A program made the position numbers and the translations under genes. Below the pieces are notes generated by a model that worked only from the letters and a program-made list of their open reading frames with translations, did no database searches and was not told where the DNA came from. From Obelidium mucronatum (lineage: Eukaryota; Chytridiomycota; Chytridiomycetes; Chytridiales; Chytriomycetaceae): a DNA stretch of 64,000 nt. The stretch is from positions 1 through 64,000 of the forward strand of contig JAIVFH010000152.1 of NCBI GenBank assembly GCA_025765595.1. The letters are read 5' to 3'. This document shows, one piece after another, positions 34,614 through 45,656 of the stretch (position 1 is its first letter; each line of letters starts with the position of its first letter).

Positions 34614-37600
34614 TCAGTGGCTATCCACAACATCGATACCAAATCCAAGCATCACGAAATCATATGTAATTACAACTACCGTCATGGTTGTAATAATTGT
34701 GAAGCACAGTATCGCCATATTCTTTGAGCTAATGTACTTTTCCGTAACCCAATCTGGCAATGTTTGAAACCTGGGTCCTCCGTCTTCCATATTGTCTTCA
34801 TTTTGGTCGTTGACAAAAGTGTCCCCCGCGGAGCTCCCAAAATATCCACTTTCATCAATGAAAACGCTTTTTGCTGAACGCCCGGTGTCAGGATTTGCAA
34901 AATTGACACTTGGTAGTGAGTCACCAACATCCGAATCTGGTCCAATTTTACGCGACCCATTACTCCTTCGATGCGTTTCAGTCGGACCCCTGGCCAACCC
35001 AAAAGTAGCGAATGAAGGCCGTCGTGTTCCAGTTTGACTGGCGAGAGGGCTATTCCCACGGACCCCCTGTGCTGATGGTCGCACAGCCTGACTAACTCGA
35101 CTTTGTCGATTGCTCCCACTCAAATTCATGTGTGACCCCAAGAACGCTTGACTGCCTAGATTCCCTTGACTTCCTAACCCCCCGAGACCAGCTCCAAGCC
35201 GCTCCTTGGATCCCTTATGCTGATTATATAGTCGTTTCGCTCGCGGATCTGGTGTCGCGTCGGCACCCAGATTCAACAGCTTGGCAGCGGCTTTTCCTTG
35301 TATTGATTGCATTGATCCAGTGGAGGACCCTTTTGGAGTACCAATGACGGGAATAGCGGCAGCGGCCGCAGCTGCAGCTGCAGCAGCTGCGATGGCAGCA
35401 GACCGCGATTCAAGTTTCATTTGTTTCTTTTCTTTTTCCACGATTGCGAATTGAGCGAAAGGATCATATGTTCGGGGCGGGAGATTTGCCAAGTTGGCGT
35501 GTGGAAGATGGTAAACCTTTTTTTTTTTTTTTTTTGATTTTTTAGTTAGAATATGTACCCAAAAATAAAATGAAGAGATCTCTTTTACATAATCAAAATC
35601 GTCATCATCGTAATTTTTCGGTTTAATAGCTCCATCAAGGTCCAAGTTTTCCAGTTCATCAATAACAGACTCGGTCATGACTTTTTTTCATGGAATCAAA
35701 AGAAAAAAATAAAATTCATGAAGTATTACAAAAAAAAAAAAGCATTAGCAAAAAGAAATAAGTATATACCCGTGTTTCGTTTATCCAAGAAAATGTAAAT
35801 CAAAAGCGGTGCCATAAAGTTGCACATTGATTGAAAAAACAGACTGGACCAGTTTGTGAATGTGACCATGAAATGGCCTGTTTGGAGCGGCAAACAGACG
35901 AGAATTGGGAGGATAGAGCCGAAAAAAGTTGCCCAGTCTTATTCACCATGATTTTTAGTGGGTACATGAATCTCAAACGCGATAGAAAAAGAAAAAAAAA
36001 TACCTTTTGAACATAATCGAGACATGATCAAGTTCAATCGAATAATAATGAAGGCGACGGGTATAGATGTAATAAGGCACCTATAATTTTTTTTTGTAAG
36101 CCAAAGAGAGGAAAATAATACACATAAAAAAATGACGTACAGAATTGGATATGTGAGAGTGATAAAGTTTACCAATCTTTTCATGTTATCCGACCCATGT
36201 TCTTTGAAATAGATGGTATGAACTTTCATTAGGTTGGCTCCGCTGGGTAGATTGAAAGCCATGGCCCCTTTTCAAAAGAAAAACCGGTCTTGAATTTCGT
36301 GAAAGAGAAAAGAAAAAAAAGCATACCTGATATGCCAGTTATGATATAAAACCCGGCAGCGACCCCGATCGACACCCAGATGCATTTATGGATCGAGACT
36401 CTTGGATGCTTTGGGTTGTTTTTCCGTTAATTATAGAAGAAGACAGGTCTATACAGAAGATCAAAACCCACTTTCGTGTTTATCCACGACGGAATCGTAT
36501 TTGCAAACGTGAAATTAAACATGACTTGGCCAATAACAGCTGTAGGTGCATAAGCGAATTTGGCGCCGATGATGGGCATCAATGAAGGGTTGACTCCAGC
36601 AACAAACATCATAATGATCCAGCAAAAAACAACAAACACCATGTACATGAGCGAAACTTATCCCGCCGATAAGAAACGAGAAATTTGAAGGTAAGTCAAA
36701 AAAAAGCGTCAATCGAAAACCTCCAATCGAACTCAACTCCATTGAATAATCATGTTATCGTCCAAATTCAGGGTCATCAGCGGTGCAATGAAGCAAAAGA
36801 ACAATGAACCACCCGCAGTGATTAAATAATATTCTGATCCAAACGGGGATCCCGAGGCGGATGCCCCCACCTCCGATACGCAGTGGATGTCTTGTTGTGG
36901 ATAGATTCGAATCCCACACGTTTGGCCGAAAACAGCCAGAACGAAAACATCAAAGCTCTGTATGATCCAGTTTTTTTTGGTGGGGTGAATTCAGTTTCCG
37001 CCATTTTTTTTGGGTTGCGAAGGAATACCTGAATGGCACTGATGATTGAACTGATGTTGAATGATTGAAGGGACCCATATCTAAAACACGGAAATTTTTT
37101 GTTGTTTAATCCATAGAACGCGACTTGTTCAAATAGAGAAGGCGACTTACAGAATTACATGTGTGAGGTAATACCATCGCTTGCCGTAAAAGTGGTGAAC
37201 AAGCACAGTGAATTCAATATTCCTCTAATGAAATCGATTTATTTGTTGTATATATGAAAAAAGGAATAATATGTAGTATATAGAAGCGCCTTTATGCACA
37301 AACCTCAAAGTTCCTATTGCCAGGAAAGTAAGTCATACTCTCAATTAGGAACAAGCAAGCCATCCCGGACAACCATCCCACCACCACGAATATAATTATG
37401 GGGCTGTATTGAGGTGAGGTATCAGGAGGTTTTTGTGTGAATGCATTGTCAACGTCCAATTGGTGTGGTTGATTTAGTGACTCACAACAACCAGCCGGCC
37501 TCTTGGAACAAAGACGGGACCAAAGGCACAGCTAGATTCAAAATCGAATCAGCATTTAGTTAAATCGAAGGATGCGTTTGGCTGTTGGCGTTTTACCAGG

Positions 37601-37744
37601 GCCAGTCACACTTGACACCAGAAATGACAAACCGCCCTGAAATCCTCTGCAATGCAAAGAGTCGGCGCGTTGGACAACTTCCCAAAGTAAATGACGTCAA
37701 ACTCCATACATGTTCTTTTTGTATTCATCGATTTGCAGTGGCAT
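34614..37744 (-). CDS. Aa_trans (AAAP-family) amino-acid transporter with long disordered C-tail
   Basis: Many small exons on the minus strand. The proposed start at 37744 (MPLQIDEYKKNMYG) splices to GGLSFLVSSVTGPAVPLVPS, then LFQEAGWL, the usual first TM of Aa_trans proteins. Later exons give FVVVGWLSGMACLFLIESMT with YFPGN, EFTVLVHHFYGKRWYY, YGSLQSFNISSIISAIQSFD, FGQTCGIRIYP, AGGSLFFCFIAPLM, FAYAPTAVIGQVMFNF, YITLTYPIL-type segments, SIPVAFIIIRLNLIMSR, and DWATFFGSILPILVCLPLQT with CNFMAPLLIYIFLDK. The last exons encode about 300 disordered residues with an Ala run, Ser/Gly repeats, and a final hydrophobic segment (LCFTIITTMTVVVITYDFVM). Proton-coupled amino-acid export or uptake at vacuole or plasma membrane is typical of the family. 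The tail is unusual. Some exon limits are approximate. Confidence 0.7.
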
Positions 37745-40190
37745 CGTCTGGTAATTCTTTCAGTAAGGTTTTTATTTTTCCGCCTGTCAAAATTCTCAAC
37801 GAATGTAGACCATCACTTTAATATTGACAACTAGTGTTGCTTTTCCGACCACGAATTTGGGGTGACAACATAATTTTATGCCACTAGACTCTCTGACGAG
37901 AGCCGCCTTTTCGCGCCCAATTCCCTTTTATGTCCCGCCTGTTCGACTCGAAGATCCAGTCATCAACTTGGAGCCACCGCGGCGCGGGCGGCCACGGATT
38001 TCTCGACGTTTTGTTGTGTTCTGCTCATCACGCAGCCTAAAGCGATCGCGTTTTAATGAATTCACACATAAACTCATAGTTTATCGAATTAGTATTGGGC
38101 AAAAACACCTTTAATACCGTGCATGCCGAAGATCATCACGACATACAAGTGGAGAGTTTGACAGGTGCATCCTCCAATATCGCCGAGTCCGGGAGCACCA
38201 ATGGGGATGCTCTCCTACAATTTCACAGCGAATGCGATGACTCAGTCGCTCGATCACTTATTACAATGGAAATAATCCAGGAATCAATGATAACACGAAA
38301 TGGGCAAATCAAGGCTTTCACTTTTGTTGCTTTTGAATAATTGGCGCTTTTCCCGTCAATCTAGTTCATAGTAAGGGAAGTCAAGTCTCATCGGAAACCG
38401 ACATCAAATTTATTCAAGTAGTGTTTTTAAAGTAAACTCTGCGCAGGGCTTTCAAATTCTATTTAAAGAGAATATTTCAAAGGAACGAAAACAACAACTG
38501 GCCAAGAAGTCCGCCAAACTAATTAAAGCCAGATTGGCCTGCGGAGGACAATCTATTTACTGCCAAGCACATGAAAAAGGCTCCGCCGCTTTGGGTTCTT
38601 CCAAAAATTGATGTTCTGATTGCGGCGAGAACACCAAACTGTCATAAATGCTGAATTGGTGGGCGTCCATGCAGTATGGTTCTTCTGGTATAAAGATAAC
38701 TCTGCGTTGAATCGATTTGTAATTTCTTTCTTAGTTTTCTGTCAATGCAACAGATTTGCAGAATGTGTACATTCAAATCAAGAACCCCCACAAACTGCCA
38801 CAACCGCATGAAATAGAGAACCGGCCGACAACCAGCAGAATTATTGAAGCAGTACGGGTTCTTGCCGAAGGAAGCAAGTGTCGTAAGAAGGTTTGACAGA
38901 ACTTTTCCCGTTTCTCTTTTAAATCCAATTTTTAGTTGTTGCCAAATCTATTATGAATCTTCCCGAGCATTTGAAGCGGACAGAAGCAAGAGTTCAAACT
39001 CTGGCCAGAAATGCCCAAAAGAGGAAATTGACAGCAATAAAAGGAAACTCATTTGACAGCATACACCAGATGGGTGCTGAATTTCCGCAATACATTTGCC
39101 TTCTTGAAAATTTGCCTGTGGGAAATCAGATCTCAAACAAGGTTTGTATTAGATGTTTTTGGCGGAAATTGGTGCTCACTGGTTGCCTGCAGGGCCCGAT
39201 GCTTGGTGTTATCATGACAGATGACGCCATTTTTGCGCTTCTGATGTTTCCAGAGGTTCTCAGATTGGATTCCACGCTCCTCTGAGTTTTTGGACAACAT
39301 GAAACAAAAACCAGCAACATCATTGGTTATCGGAAAACTAGTTCACTTCGGACAGCTGCCTCATAATAGAGCCAAAATGCAGTGAATTTCATCCAATTGA
39401 TCAATGTTTCTCCTGGATATTGAAGAGGCTTTGCGCAAAGGGAACACTGTTGTTTGCACAACAAATGATGGAACTCAGCAAGTGGTGGAAGTCCCGCTGT
39501 TTGTAAAGAGAATGAAAAGAATGAAATAAAAGAACAATATAAACCAATCAAAACTTACGGTACTGAAAGAACAAACAAAGTTTTGAGGCAAACTTTCGAA
39601 AGAATCCAAAACATCGAGAAAACAGACTTCCCAGACCTGAAAGAAAAAGATTCAGAACAAGTTAAAATGAAGACCAAACTCATCTTGACTGCCACAACTG
39701 CTGTTGAAAAAATGACCGTTGACTCTTGGGTTAAGCAAACCCATGAAAAAGTCAAAGTTTTCGGCATCTTATACAAGATTTACAGAGCTGCGGGTGATAC
39801 CGTCATTAATTTGATGGGTGAGACCGTTCCCTGTAGAACAGCGTTGGTTGAGAGACAGCTGGCAGAAAAGACAAATCTGATTAGAAGAATCGGAGAGTTC
39901 AAGAAAAGACTTGCCTACACTAAGTTGACTCCTCCACAGACTTATCCAAGTCCTTTGGAACACAGGGTTAGGGACCATGTAGCCAAGCTGGGACTTCGCT
40001 TTGTGGTGGATGTTGTACGCGGCGTCGCTGTAGCCAATGGGACTTGAATTGCCTTGTTTGAAATAGAAGATACTGTTGTCTTGTGTGTCGGTTTTTATTA
40101 ATATAATCCCAAAACGAAATAATTCCGACTCTTTAATTCTCCTTGTCACACTCATTAACATGGGCGTCACTGATGCTTTTGCACAGAACC
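37745..40190. other. Decayed coding-like stretch, no family assigned
   Basis: Plus-strand fragments look protein-like but are broken by stops and frame changes: an AT-hook-like PPRRGRPRISRR near 37,970; a region reading LFKENISKERKQQLAKKSAK near 38,460; LACGGQSIYCQAHEKG near 38,540; MTDDAIFALLMFPEVLRLDS near 39,220; and a 154-residue ORF (39583-40047). Order and length would fit a decayed DNA transposon, perhaps MULE-like, but no catalytic motif is convincing. No tRNA or rRNA seen. Confidence 0.35.
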
Positions 40191-42049
40191 TTAGAGTCTG
40201 AACTCATCGCAATTTGTACAAATAAACCATTTTGTGCTTCTCACCCAAGTTTTTGTACATTTGACAGAGTTAGTTTCCCCTTGACACTGACGCGCCAATT
40301 TCAGAGCCTCCCTCTCCGCTTTTTTGGCTTCCGCCTCACGTTTCTTGTTATTTTTTGCAGCTTCTTTTGCTTGAGCATCGTCATTTTTCTGTTGCTCAGC
40401 TGCAAGTAACGTTTCTCGCAAGGTTTGTGAGTTGTAGACCTTGTTGGTTAAAACAGCATCTTGAGGCTTGACTTTGGCTTTTTTGACCACGGGAGCAGGA
40501 AGTTCAGCTAAAAAACAGTCCCGAAGCTGAGTTTGGGTGTCTGATGTTGCTGTTTGGGCATGGCATCCGTAATTGAGGCAACACTTTTGGCGGCATTTTT
40601 CAGGATGATTTCTGGATTCCAGGGATAAATGCCCGTATTCTTGAAGGAGGCTTGAATATGGACCTTGGTTATCTTGTTCCGGATATAAAGAATGATTGGT
40701 ATAAGGATTTCCCCAATCTGGCCTATGGCAGTTTGGGAAAAGGCCCGCACGCGATGGAACTCAGAGACCAGGTTCTTTTTCAAATTCGCAAAAAACAGAT
40801 CATCCAGAGGCTGCAAGAAGTGAGTGACATTGGCAGGGAAATAATAACCCTGTATTCCAGCAGCGTGCATGGCTTCCAGTGTTGCCGGAGTCTTGTGGGT
40901 CCCAAGATTATCATGAAGAAGCACTGGGGTCAAACCTGGGTACAATTTCGAAAATTCCTCCTTAAAGACTGCCAAAACAGGTACCCACTGCTCTTCGGAT
41001 ATGTAACCAGTTTTACTCTAAACAAAGTACATTGGAGTGGTATCTTGGCTCCGTAGTCGCGCAGGTTCAGTTGTCAGTTCAAGGTTTCCATATTTGGTCG
41101 GAATGACCAAAATGTCAACCACCCGAACACCAGAGGCTGTAACAAAGGGAATATAGCTGGCCATAGGACCACGTTCACCTTGGTGGACATTTGGGCGGTT
41201 AATGGACGTGCTCACAAGAAAGGAACCCTGGGAGCTTTCGTTTTCGAGTTTGATGCGCATTTCATCGACATTGACAAGATTTCCCATGCTGTAGCCATTC
41301 TCGTCCAGGGGGGAGGGACTGAAAATTTTGGATTGGTAGATTTGCACATCTACCAACATCAAATGACTCACCTCAAACCTCCCAGTGCCTGCCGAAGGCT
41401 CTGCCTTGGCCTGAGGCAAGATCAGCAATGCCGCTAGGACATTTTGAAGTCTTGAGACCAGTTGGAGGCTCCAGTGTCTGGTGCAGCGGCGCTGAAGACA
41501 ACCATTTTACATTTATTTGTTCAGAATTTTTGGAGTCCCACCCCCCTGATTCTCGTCCATCCAATCCTTAAACAGTTTTACCCAGACTTTCACCTCAATT
41601 TCTGTAGCTGGTTTGATGCGGGAGGATGTTAGAGCTTTGGCGGCTCGTTGGGTAATTCGCTTTTGGTGGCGGCCCAAGAAACCATTTAGCCATCCGTTTG
41701 GATTCCAATCTCCTGGTCCGCGGATTTCAAGGTACTTTTGGCGTACTAATTGCAAAAAATCTACTTGGCGCAATGGACTGTGGGACAAGGATCGGGCCTC
41801 CAAAACAAACACAAGCTCATCATGGTCTGAGAACAATTGCTTGCCGTGGACTCAATCAGGATGCTTGTCGATTCGCCAATAGATTCCGCGTGCAGCCTCG
41901 GCGGTAATACCATGGTTGGCAGCGACTTGCTCGGCAGCTTGGCGTTGGGGTATTGACTGATTCATCAAGGCACTAATTTCTTGAAAAACTTGGGAAGCAC
42001 TGTCTTGGTTGTGACGAGAGCTACTGGATTTCGATCGCTTTCTTCTCAT
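40191..42049 (-). mobile_element. Pogo/Tigger-type (DDE_1) transposon remnant
   Basis: Transposase domains appear in order on the minus strand. An N-terminal helix-turn-helix region (QRQAAEQVAANHGITAEAAR) lies at 41852-42049. A CENP-B-type HTH (LVRQKYLEIRGPGDWNPNGW, FLGRHQKRITQRAAKAL) lies at 41513-41836. The catalytic core spans 40508-41428 with VNVDEMRI, LLHDNLGTHKT and FLQPLDDLFFANLK as the acidic triad positions. A Lys/Glu-rich tail with W..C..C (KWFICTNCDE) lies at 40191-40490. The four pieces are in different frames, so either several introns or frameshifts exist; a stop after SFGTVF suggests decay. Terminal inverted repeats and TA duplication were not located. Confidence 0.7.
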
Positions 42050-42547
42050 TATTTGTTAGCTATGATGATTTTATTGTGGTGCTAACAGTTGCATTTTTAT
42101 GGGCATTTTTTTAGGTGGTGACGTGGGTTGGAAATCATTTTTTTGGGTTGGAAAAAAAGGATCACTCATTGAAGACTTGATTGTACGTGCCTGACTCCTA
42201 ATTGGTTTATTAAACAAGACGTTTAACCGATTATAAAACAGACCAACTCCAGATACAAATATCCCAGATGTTCCAAAGAGTGGAAAACAAGGGAGAGACA
42301 AATTTGCAAGCAACAGAAAATGGAAATTGAAAGAAACAGAAAGGGAACAACTCACCATATTCAACGGGTGACGCGAAGAAAATCCTGAAGTATTGTCCAT
42401 TCCATGGGAAGAAAGACTGGCAACATCCTGAAACGGATGTTATTGGCCAAGCGTATGAGATAAAATCAAAAGTGGTGAATCTCGCAATACTCACCAGTCA
42501 AATTGCCCATATGGTGAAAAGTGCAAGACCGTATTTACTAGAAAGAT
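42050..42547. other. Spacer between the pogo remnant and GC-rich repeat copy 1
   Basis: AT-rich sequence with short overlapping minus-strand ORFs of aromatic-rich composition. I see no domain, RNA gene or clear terminal repeat. Confidence 0.4.
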
Positions 42548-42825
42548 GCAATTGGGGATGCGGGCCAGACCTCGAGAGTCGCGATACCAGTTGCGTCACG
42601 AGCCGCTTGCGACCTGCTGACGAGCCGCTGGCGGGCCGCTTGCAGGCCTGCTGGCAGGCCGCTCTGTACCTTTTTATGTGGGGCGCGAGCCGCAAGCCAC
42701 TGGTTCACAAGCCGCTGCCCCCCCAACCATCACTAAAACTCAAGAAGAAATCACAAAAAATGTATTAAATAAGGAAAACAGCTGTTTATTATTAATAAAT
42801 AATTAAATAAATGGAGAGTAAGTAA
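42548..42825. repeat. Dispersed GC-rich repeat, copy 1
   Basis: Homologous along its whole length to 55350-55626 in the same orientation. Both start CAATTGGGGATGCGGGCC, both contain AGTCGCRATACCAGT, a series of imperfect RRGCCGCTTGC subunits and CTGTACCTTTTTATGTGG, and both end in an AT-rich tail with ACAGCTGTTTAT and AATAAATAA. By eye identity is roughly 85%. Tandem GCCGC subunits recall subterminal repeats of DNA transposons. Confidence 0.85.
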
Positions 42826-42836
42826 ATGCACATTGC

Positions 42837-44093
42837 TCAACCCAAAGCTTGCAAAACTGATTCCCATATCTTCCGATTGCGATCTGTGGCATCGTGATTA
42901 ATGTTGAAGGTAACTCCCCACTTCTCCACCACAGTGCTTCCCACGAACCTGTCCTGGTTGCGCTTCACCGCCCAACTCGCTGTTCCCGTTCCATCTGCCA
43001 GAATCAGTGAGATTCTCTGCTTGCCTCCGCTGCCAACTCCTCTGCCTCCACAAATCGTCGCTCTCCTGAATGCCACATCCTGGTACCATGTTTTTCATGC
43101 TTGAACATGGAAACAATTGCCTCCCCATGCACGGCTGGGATCACCACGTTTCGATCTGGTAGGTACACCGCTAGCCATACCCAGGCAGTTCCGCGTCTTC
43201 CTCATCCACCACAACAGTGAAGTTAATCCCAAAGGTTGAATTCTTGCTGTCCAGGTGGAACTTGAAGCCCCCATTGTTTGAGCACGCAAGAAACGAGGAC
43301 ATGAAGATCCCAAAGATGGGATCACATGTGGTTGCAACTTCCTATTGGTCTCGTTTTCGCAATTAGAAGGTGAGCGCTAAACTATAAGAAACACATACCT
43401 TTGTAATGTCGGCCACTATCTCAAACGCCTCCCAATGTACCAGAGACTCCACAACGCCAGTGAGGTAAGTGACCAGCGGCTGAAGGCCCTCAAAGTGGGG
43501 CAGCAGCTCTGGCTTGATGTTCTCCTTTCCAAACACCGCCAGCCTGTTTGCTACCTTATTGGCATGTTCTTTCACCTTGACAGACGCTACATCCGCCGGG
43601 TAGTGTGGGTCCTTGATGCCGTCTGCAACTCCAGTCCAGGAGCACAGGTTGATGACACGCATGTTGCAGCGTGTCTTCACCTTCGGCTGCGAGTGTCAAA
43701 TTATTGCGGCAAGATCGCGGATGTGCGGCATGGCGACCTTGAGTATAGGGCCGCAGCTTGATTCTAACAGCAATCTCAATCTTTTTAGCAATGCTTGACC
43801 GCAGCAAAACCAAAAACCCCCCCACCTCCCTGCAACAAGCTCTTCTGTGTTTTGACCGCACACAAACGCCTGTCCCTTGGTTCTGTCATCCAACACTCGC
43901 AGCTCTGCAGGTTTTGTTGCTGAAAATGTTTAACAGCAACCACAGCAAAAATAAAAGTATTGGCCCACCAACCTAAAACATCAGCGCGGCTCAGTCCCTG
44001 CTCAGACATGTGCTTCTGGCGTTTCAGCATCTGGTGTACAGTGGTGGATGCTGACTTTTTGACACGTTTTCGTTTGTTGCGCGTTTTGTCCAT
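42837..44093 (-). pseudogene. TET/JBP-like 2-oxoglutarate/Fe(II) dioxygenase, decayed
   Basis: Starts at 44093 with a Lys/Arg-rich head (MDKTRNKRKRVKKSASTT). Further segments include INLCSWTGVADGIKDPHYP and LPHFEGLQPLVTYLTGVVES. After an intron comes ATTCDPIFGIFMSSFLACSN, then FKFHLDSKNSTFGINF, whose HxD plus Asn pattern matches the iron-binding motif of fungal TET/JBP enzymes. AVYLPDRNVVIPAVHGEAI and VSMFKHEKHG would supply the distal His strand, and GGKQRISLILADGT the 2OG-binding Arg. The frame changes after PGYG (TAG, near 43,175) and again before WYQDVAFRR, so the gene looks broken unless extra introns exist. TET/JBP genes linked to KDZ transposons are known in fungi; an orphan KDZ end lies about 1 kb away. 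Confidence 0.5.
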
Positions 44094-44248
44094 TGCATTA
44101 ATAGATAAATAAATAAATAATCAAGTTAACGCAACGATACCAAGGTAATTTATTGAATCAAATTATTCCTAGCATATCAACGGCTACAAAGCTGTAATAA
44201 AGTATTCTCTGGTTTGTTGTGTTCTCCCTCATCACTTTGACTTGAAGA

Positions 44249-44497
44249 ATGCGACGCTCAACAAGACAACGCCAAGCCGCCGCTGCTGCCTTAACCAAAC
44301 ATACAACAGCCTCAGCCTCTCCTATTAACCGGATCTCTGCAATTAGAGTGTGTCCTGCTGCTCCTGCTGAGATCCTTGCGGCTCTTGATCAAATTGAGCA
44401 AGTGCTCTTGGATTGCAGCGGCATCTACACCTCCTGCTTGCCTATCCTGGCAAGATTCTATTCGTACCATCCTCCAGTATTCCTGCAGATTGCTTGA
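44249..44497 (+). CDS. Small ORF, unknown
   Basis: 82 residues with a basic head (MRRSTRQRQAAAAALTKHTT) and a helical segment (AEILAALDQIEQVLLDCSGI). It diverges from the TET/JBP-like gene, 155 bp from that gene's start. It could be a first exon of a transposon accessory gene. No family recognised. Confidence 0.25.
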   Translation: MRRSTRQRQAAAAALTKHTTASASPINRISAIRVCPAAPAEILAALDQIEQVLLDCSGIYTSCLPILARFYSYHPPVFLQIA

Positions 44498-44867
44498 CGT
44501 CAGGGGAGTATTTCCCCACAGCCTGCTGCCATAACAATCAACCACACAAAAGGAACTTTATTTCTGGTTTTTTTGATCCATTGGAGCAATGGGAGCTGCA
44601 GCATGCAGCGTTTTCCGCTCCAATCATGTTGTGTCAACCCATCAACCACTACTGCCAAAAAAATTTGCCATGAAATTTTAATGGGGATGGAAATATGTAC
44701 AAGTGCAGAGTTGAGGAAATTCATTTGATAATTATGTTTGTTAAAAGTTCATATTGCAATGGAAGAGATTTCTGCAGTAGAGTTGCTATAGTCTGCATCA
44801 TGCAGCGGAATAATTTGTTCTTGGTTGTTTTATGTTCACCGGTGCGAAGGGTCATTAACGGGGGAAA

Positions 44868-45087
44868 ACTCCCCATTAGGGCTCCTAATGGGTCCAATTG
44901 GTTTTCTATTAGGAATGAAAAACGCTAGTAGCGCTCCTATTAGGAGCAAAAAATCCGATTAGGAGCAATGAAAAAACGCGTTTTTTCAATCAGAATTCAT
45001 ATTGGAGCTTCGAATTGCTCTCAGTCCGATTCGAATCAGACCCCGAATCGGACCCCGAATTGCGCGTGCGGCTCGGACCCTGGGCTG
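44868..45087. repeat. Orphan KDZ-type terminal array (right end)
   Basis: Dense in TCCTATTAGGAG, CCGATTCGAATC and GACCCCGAATCG words with 12-bp periodicity, ending GCGCGTGCGGCTC plus 13 bp (to TG at 45087). Its reverse complement matches both ends of the complete element at 49145-53563 over the core GAGCSGCACGCGCRATT and with the same 13-bp offset to the terminal CA. The next 8 bp (GGCCAAAG, 45088-45095) would be the target duplication. No partner left end with the same 8 bp was found in the window. Confidence 0.7.
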
Positions 45088-45095
45088 GGCCAAAG

Positions 45096-45224
45096 TGGGA
45101 TCAAAGAGAGAGTGATATCACCAAGTATCAAAGCGCATGCAATAATGCAAAACCCTCTGACACAATTAAAGGTTTGTTTATTGCCAATATATTGGATTTA
45201 GAGCGTCGCTTTGATCGCGATTAG
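45096..45224 (+). repeat. Dispersed coding-like repeat, copy 1
   Basis: Matches 56016-56137: both contain GGGATCAAAGAGAGAGTGAT and ATCACCAAGTATCAA, then CATGCAATAA, CCTCT(G/T)ACACAATTAAAGG, GCCAATATATTGGA and TTGATCGCGATT. Both translate as GIKERVISPSI(K/N)AHAI, so they look like the C-terminal part of one protein. Copy 1 is cut at its left edge exactly by the orphan KDZ end. Confidence 0.8.
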
Positions 45225-45262
45225 TTGGTTTCCCCATCAGGCTGAACGCAAACTTATCAAAA

Positions 45263-45568
45263 ATGAGTTGCAAAGAATGGTGGCATTCTGGAATGCACAG
45301 AACAACAAAAGTAAAAATAACCAACATGTCCTTCATAGATGAAGCAAGAGCGGTAGTTGTGCTGGCCAACAAGTTAAGGAAAGTCAAGCCATTCCTACAT
45401 AGGTACAAGTCCGCAGTCAAACTATATGGCAGCAACAACCGCATGAGGGCCATCTGTGATCACATCTCCAAGCAGTTTTCCTTGACCAATGAAACAGTAT
45501 TTATTGTGCCTTTCCGCCAAAATTCGACTTTCCCGCTGAAATTCAGCCAGCCAGAAATCCTTCGTTAA
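45263..45568 (+). CDS. ORF in transposon block, unknown
   Basis: 101 residues, basic, including DEARAVVVLANKLRKVKPFL and RYKSAVKLYGSNNRMRAICD. It follows the dispersed coding-like repeat and may be part of the same decayed gene. No motif allows a family call. Confidence 0.3.
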   Translation: MSCKEWWHSGMHRTTKVKITNMSFIDEARAVVVLANKLRKVKPFLHRYKSAVKLYGSNNRMRAICDHISKQFSLTNETVFIVPFRQNSTFPLKFSQPEILR

Positions 45569-45656
45569 TCCCCCGGATCACGATAGCAACAGAACAACAC
45601 TCTCTAGGACATCCAAATCTCCGCCATTGCGTAAGTACGTTTGTAGCCTTTGATAC

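Noticed and set aside
39583..40047. 154-residue ORF as a functional gene
   Set aside because: No recognised domain and it lies in a stretch of broken coding-like sequence, so it is included only within the decayed region.
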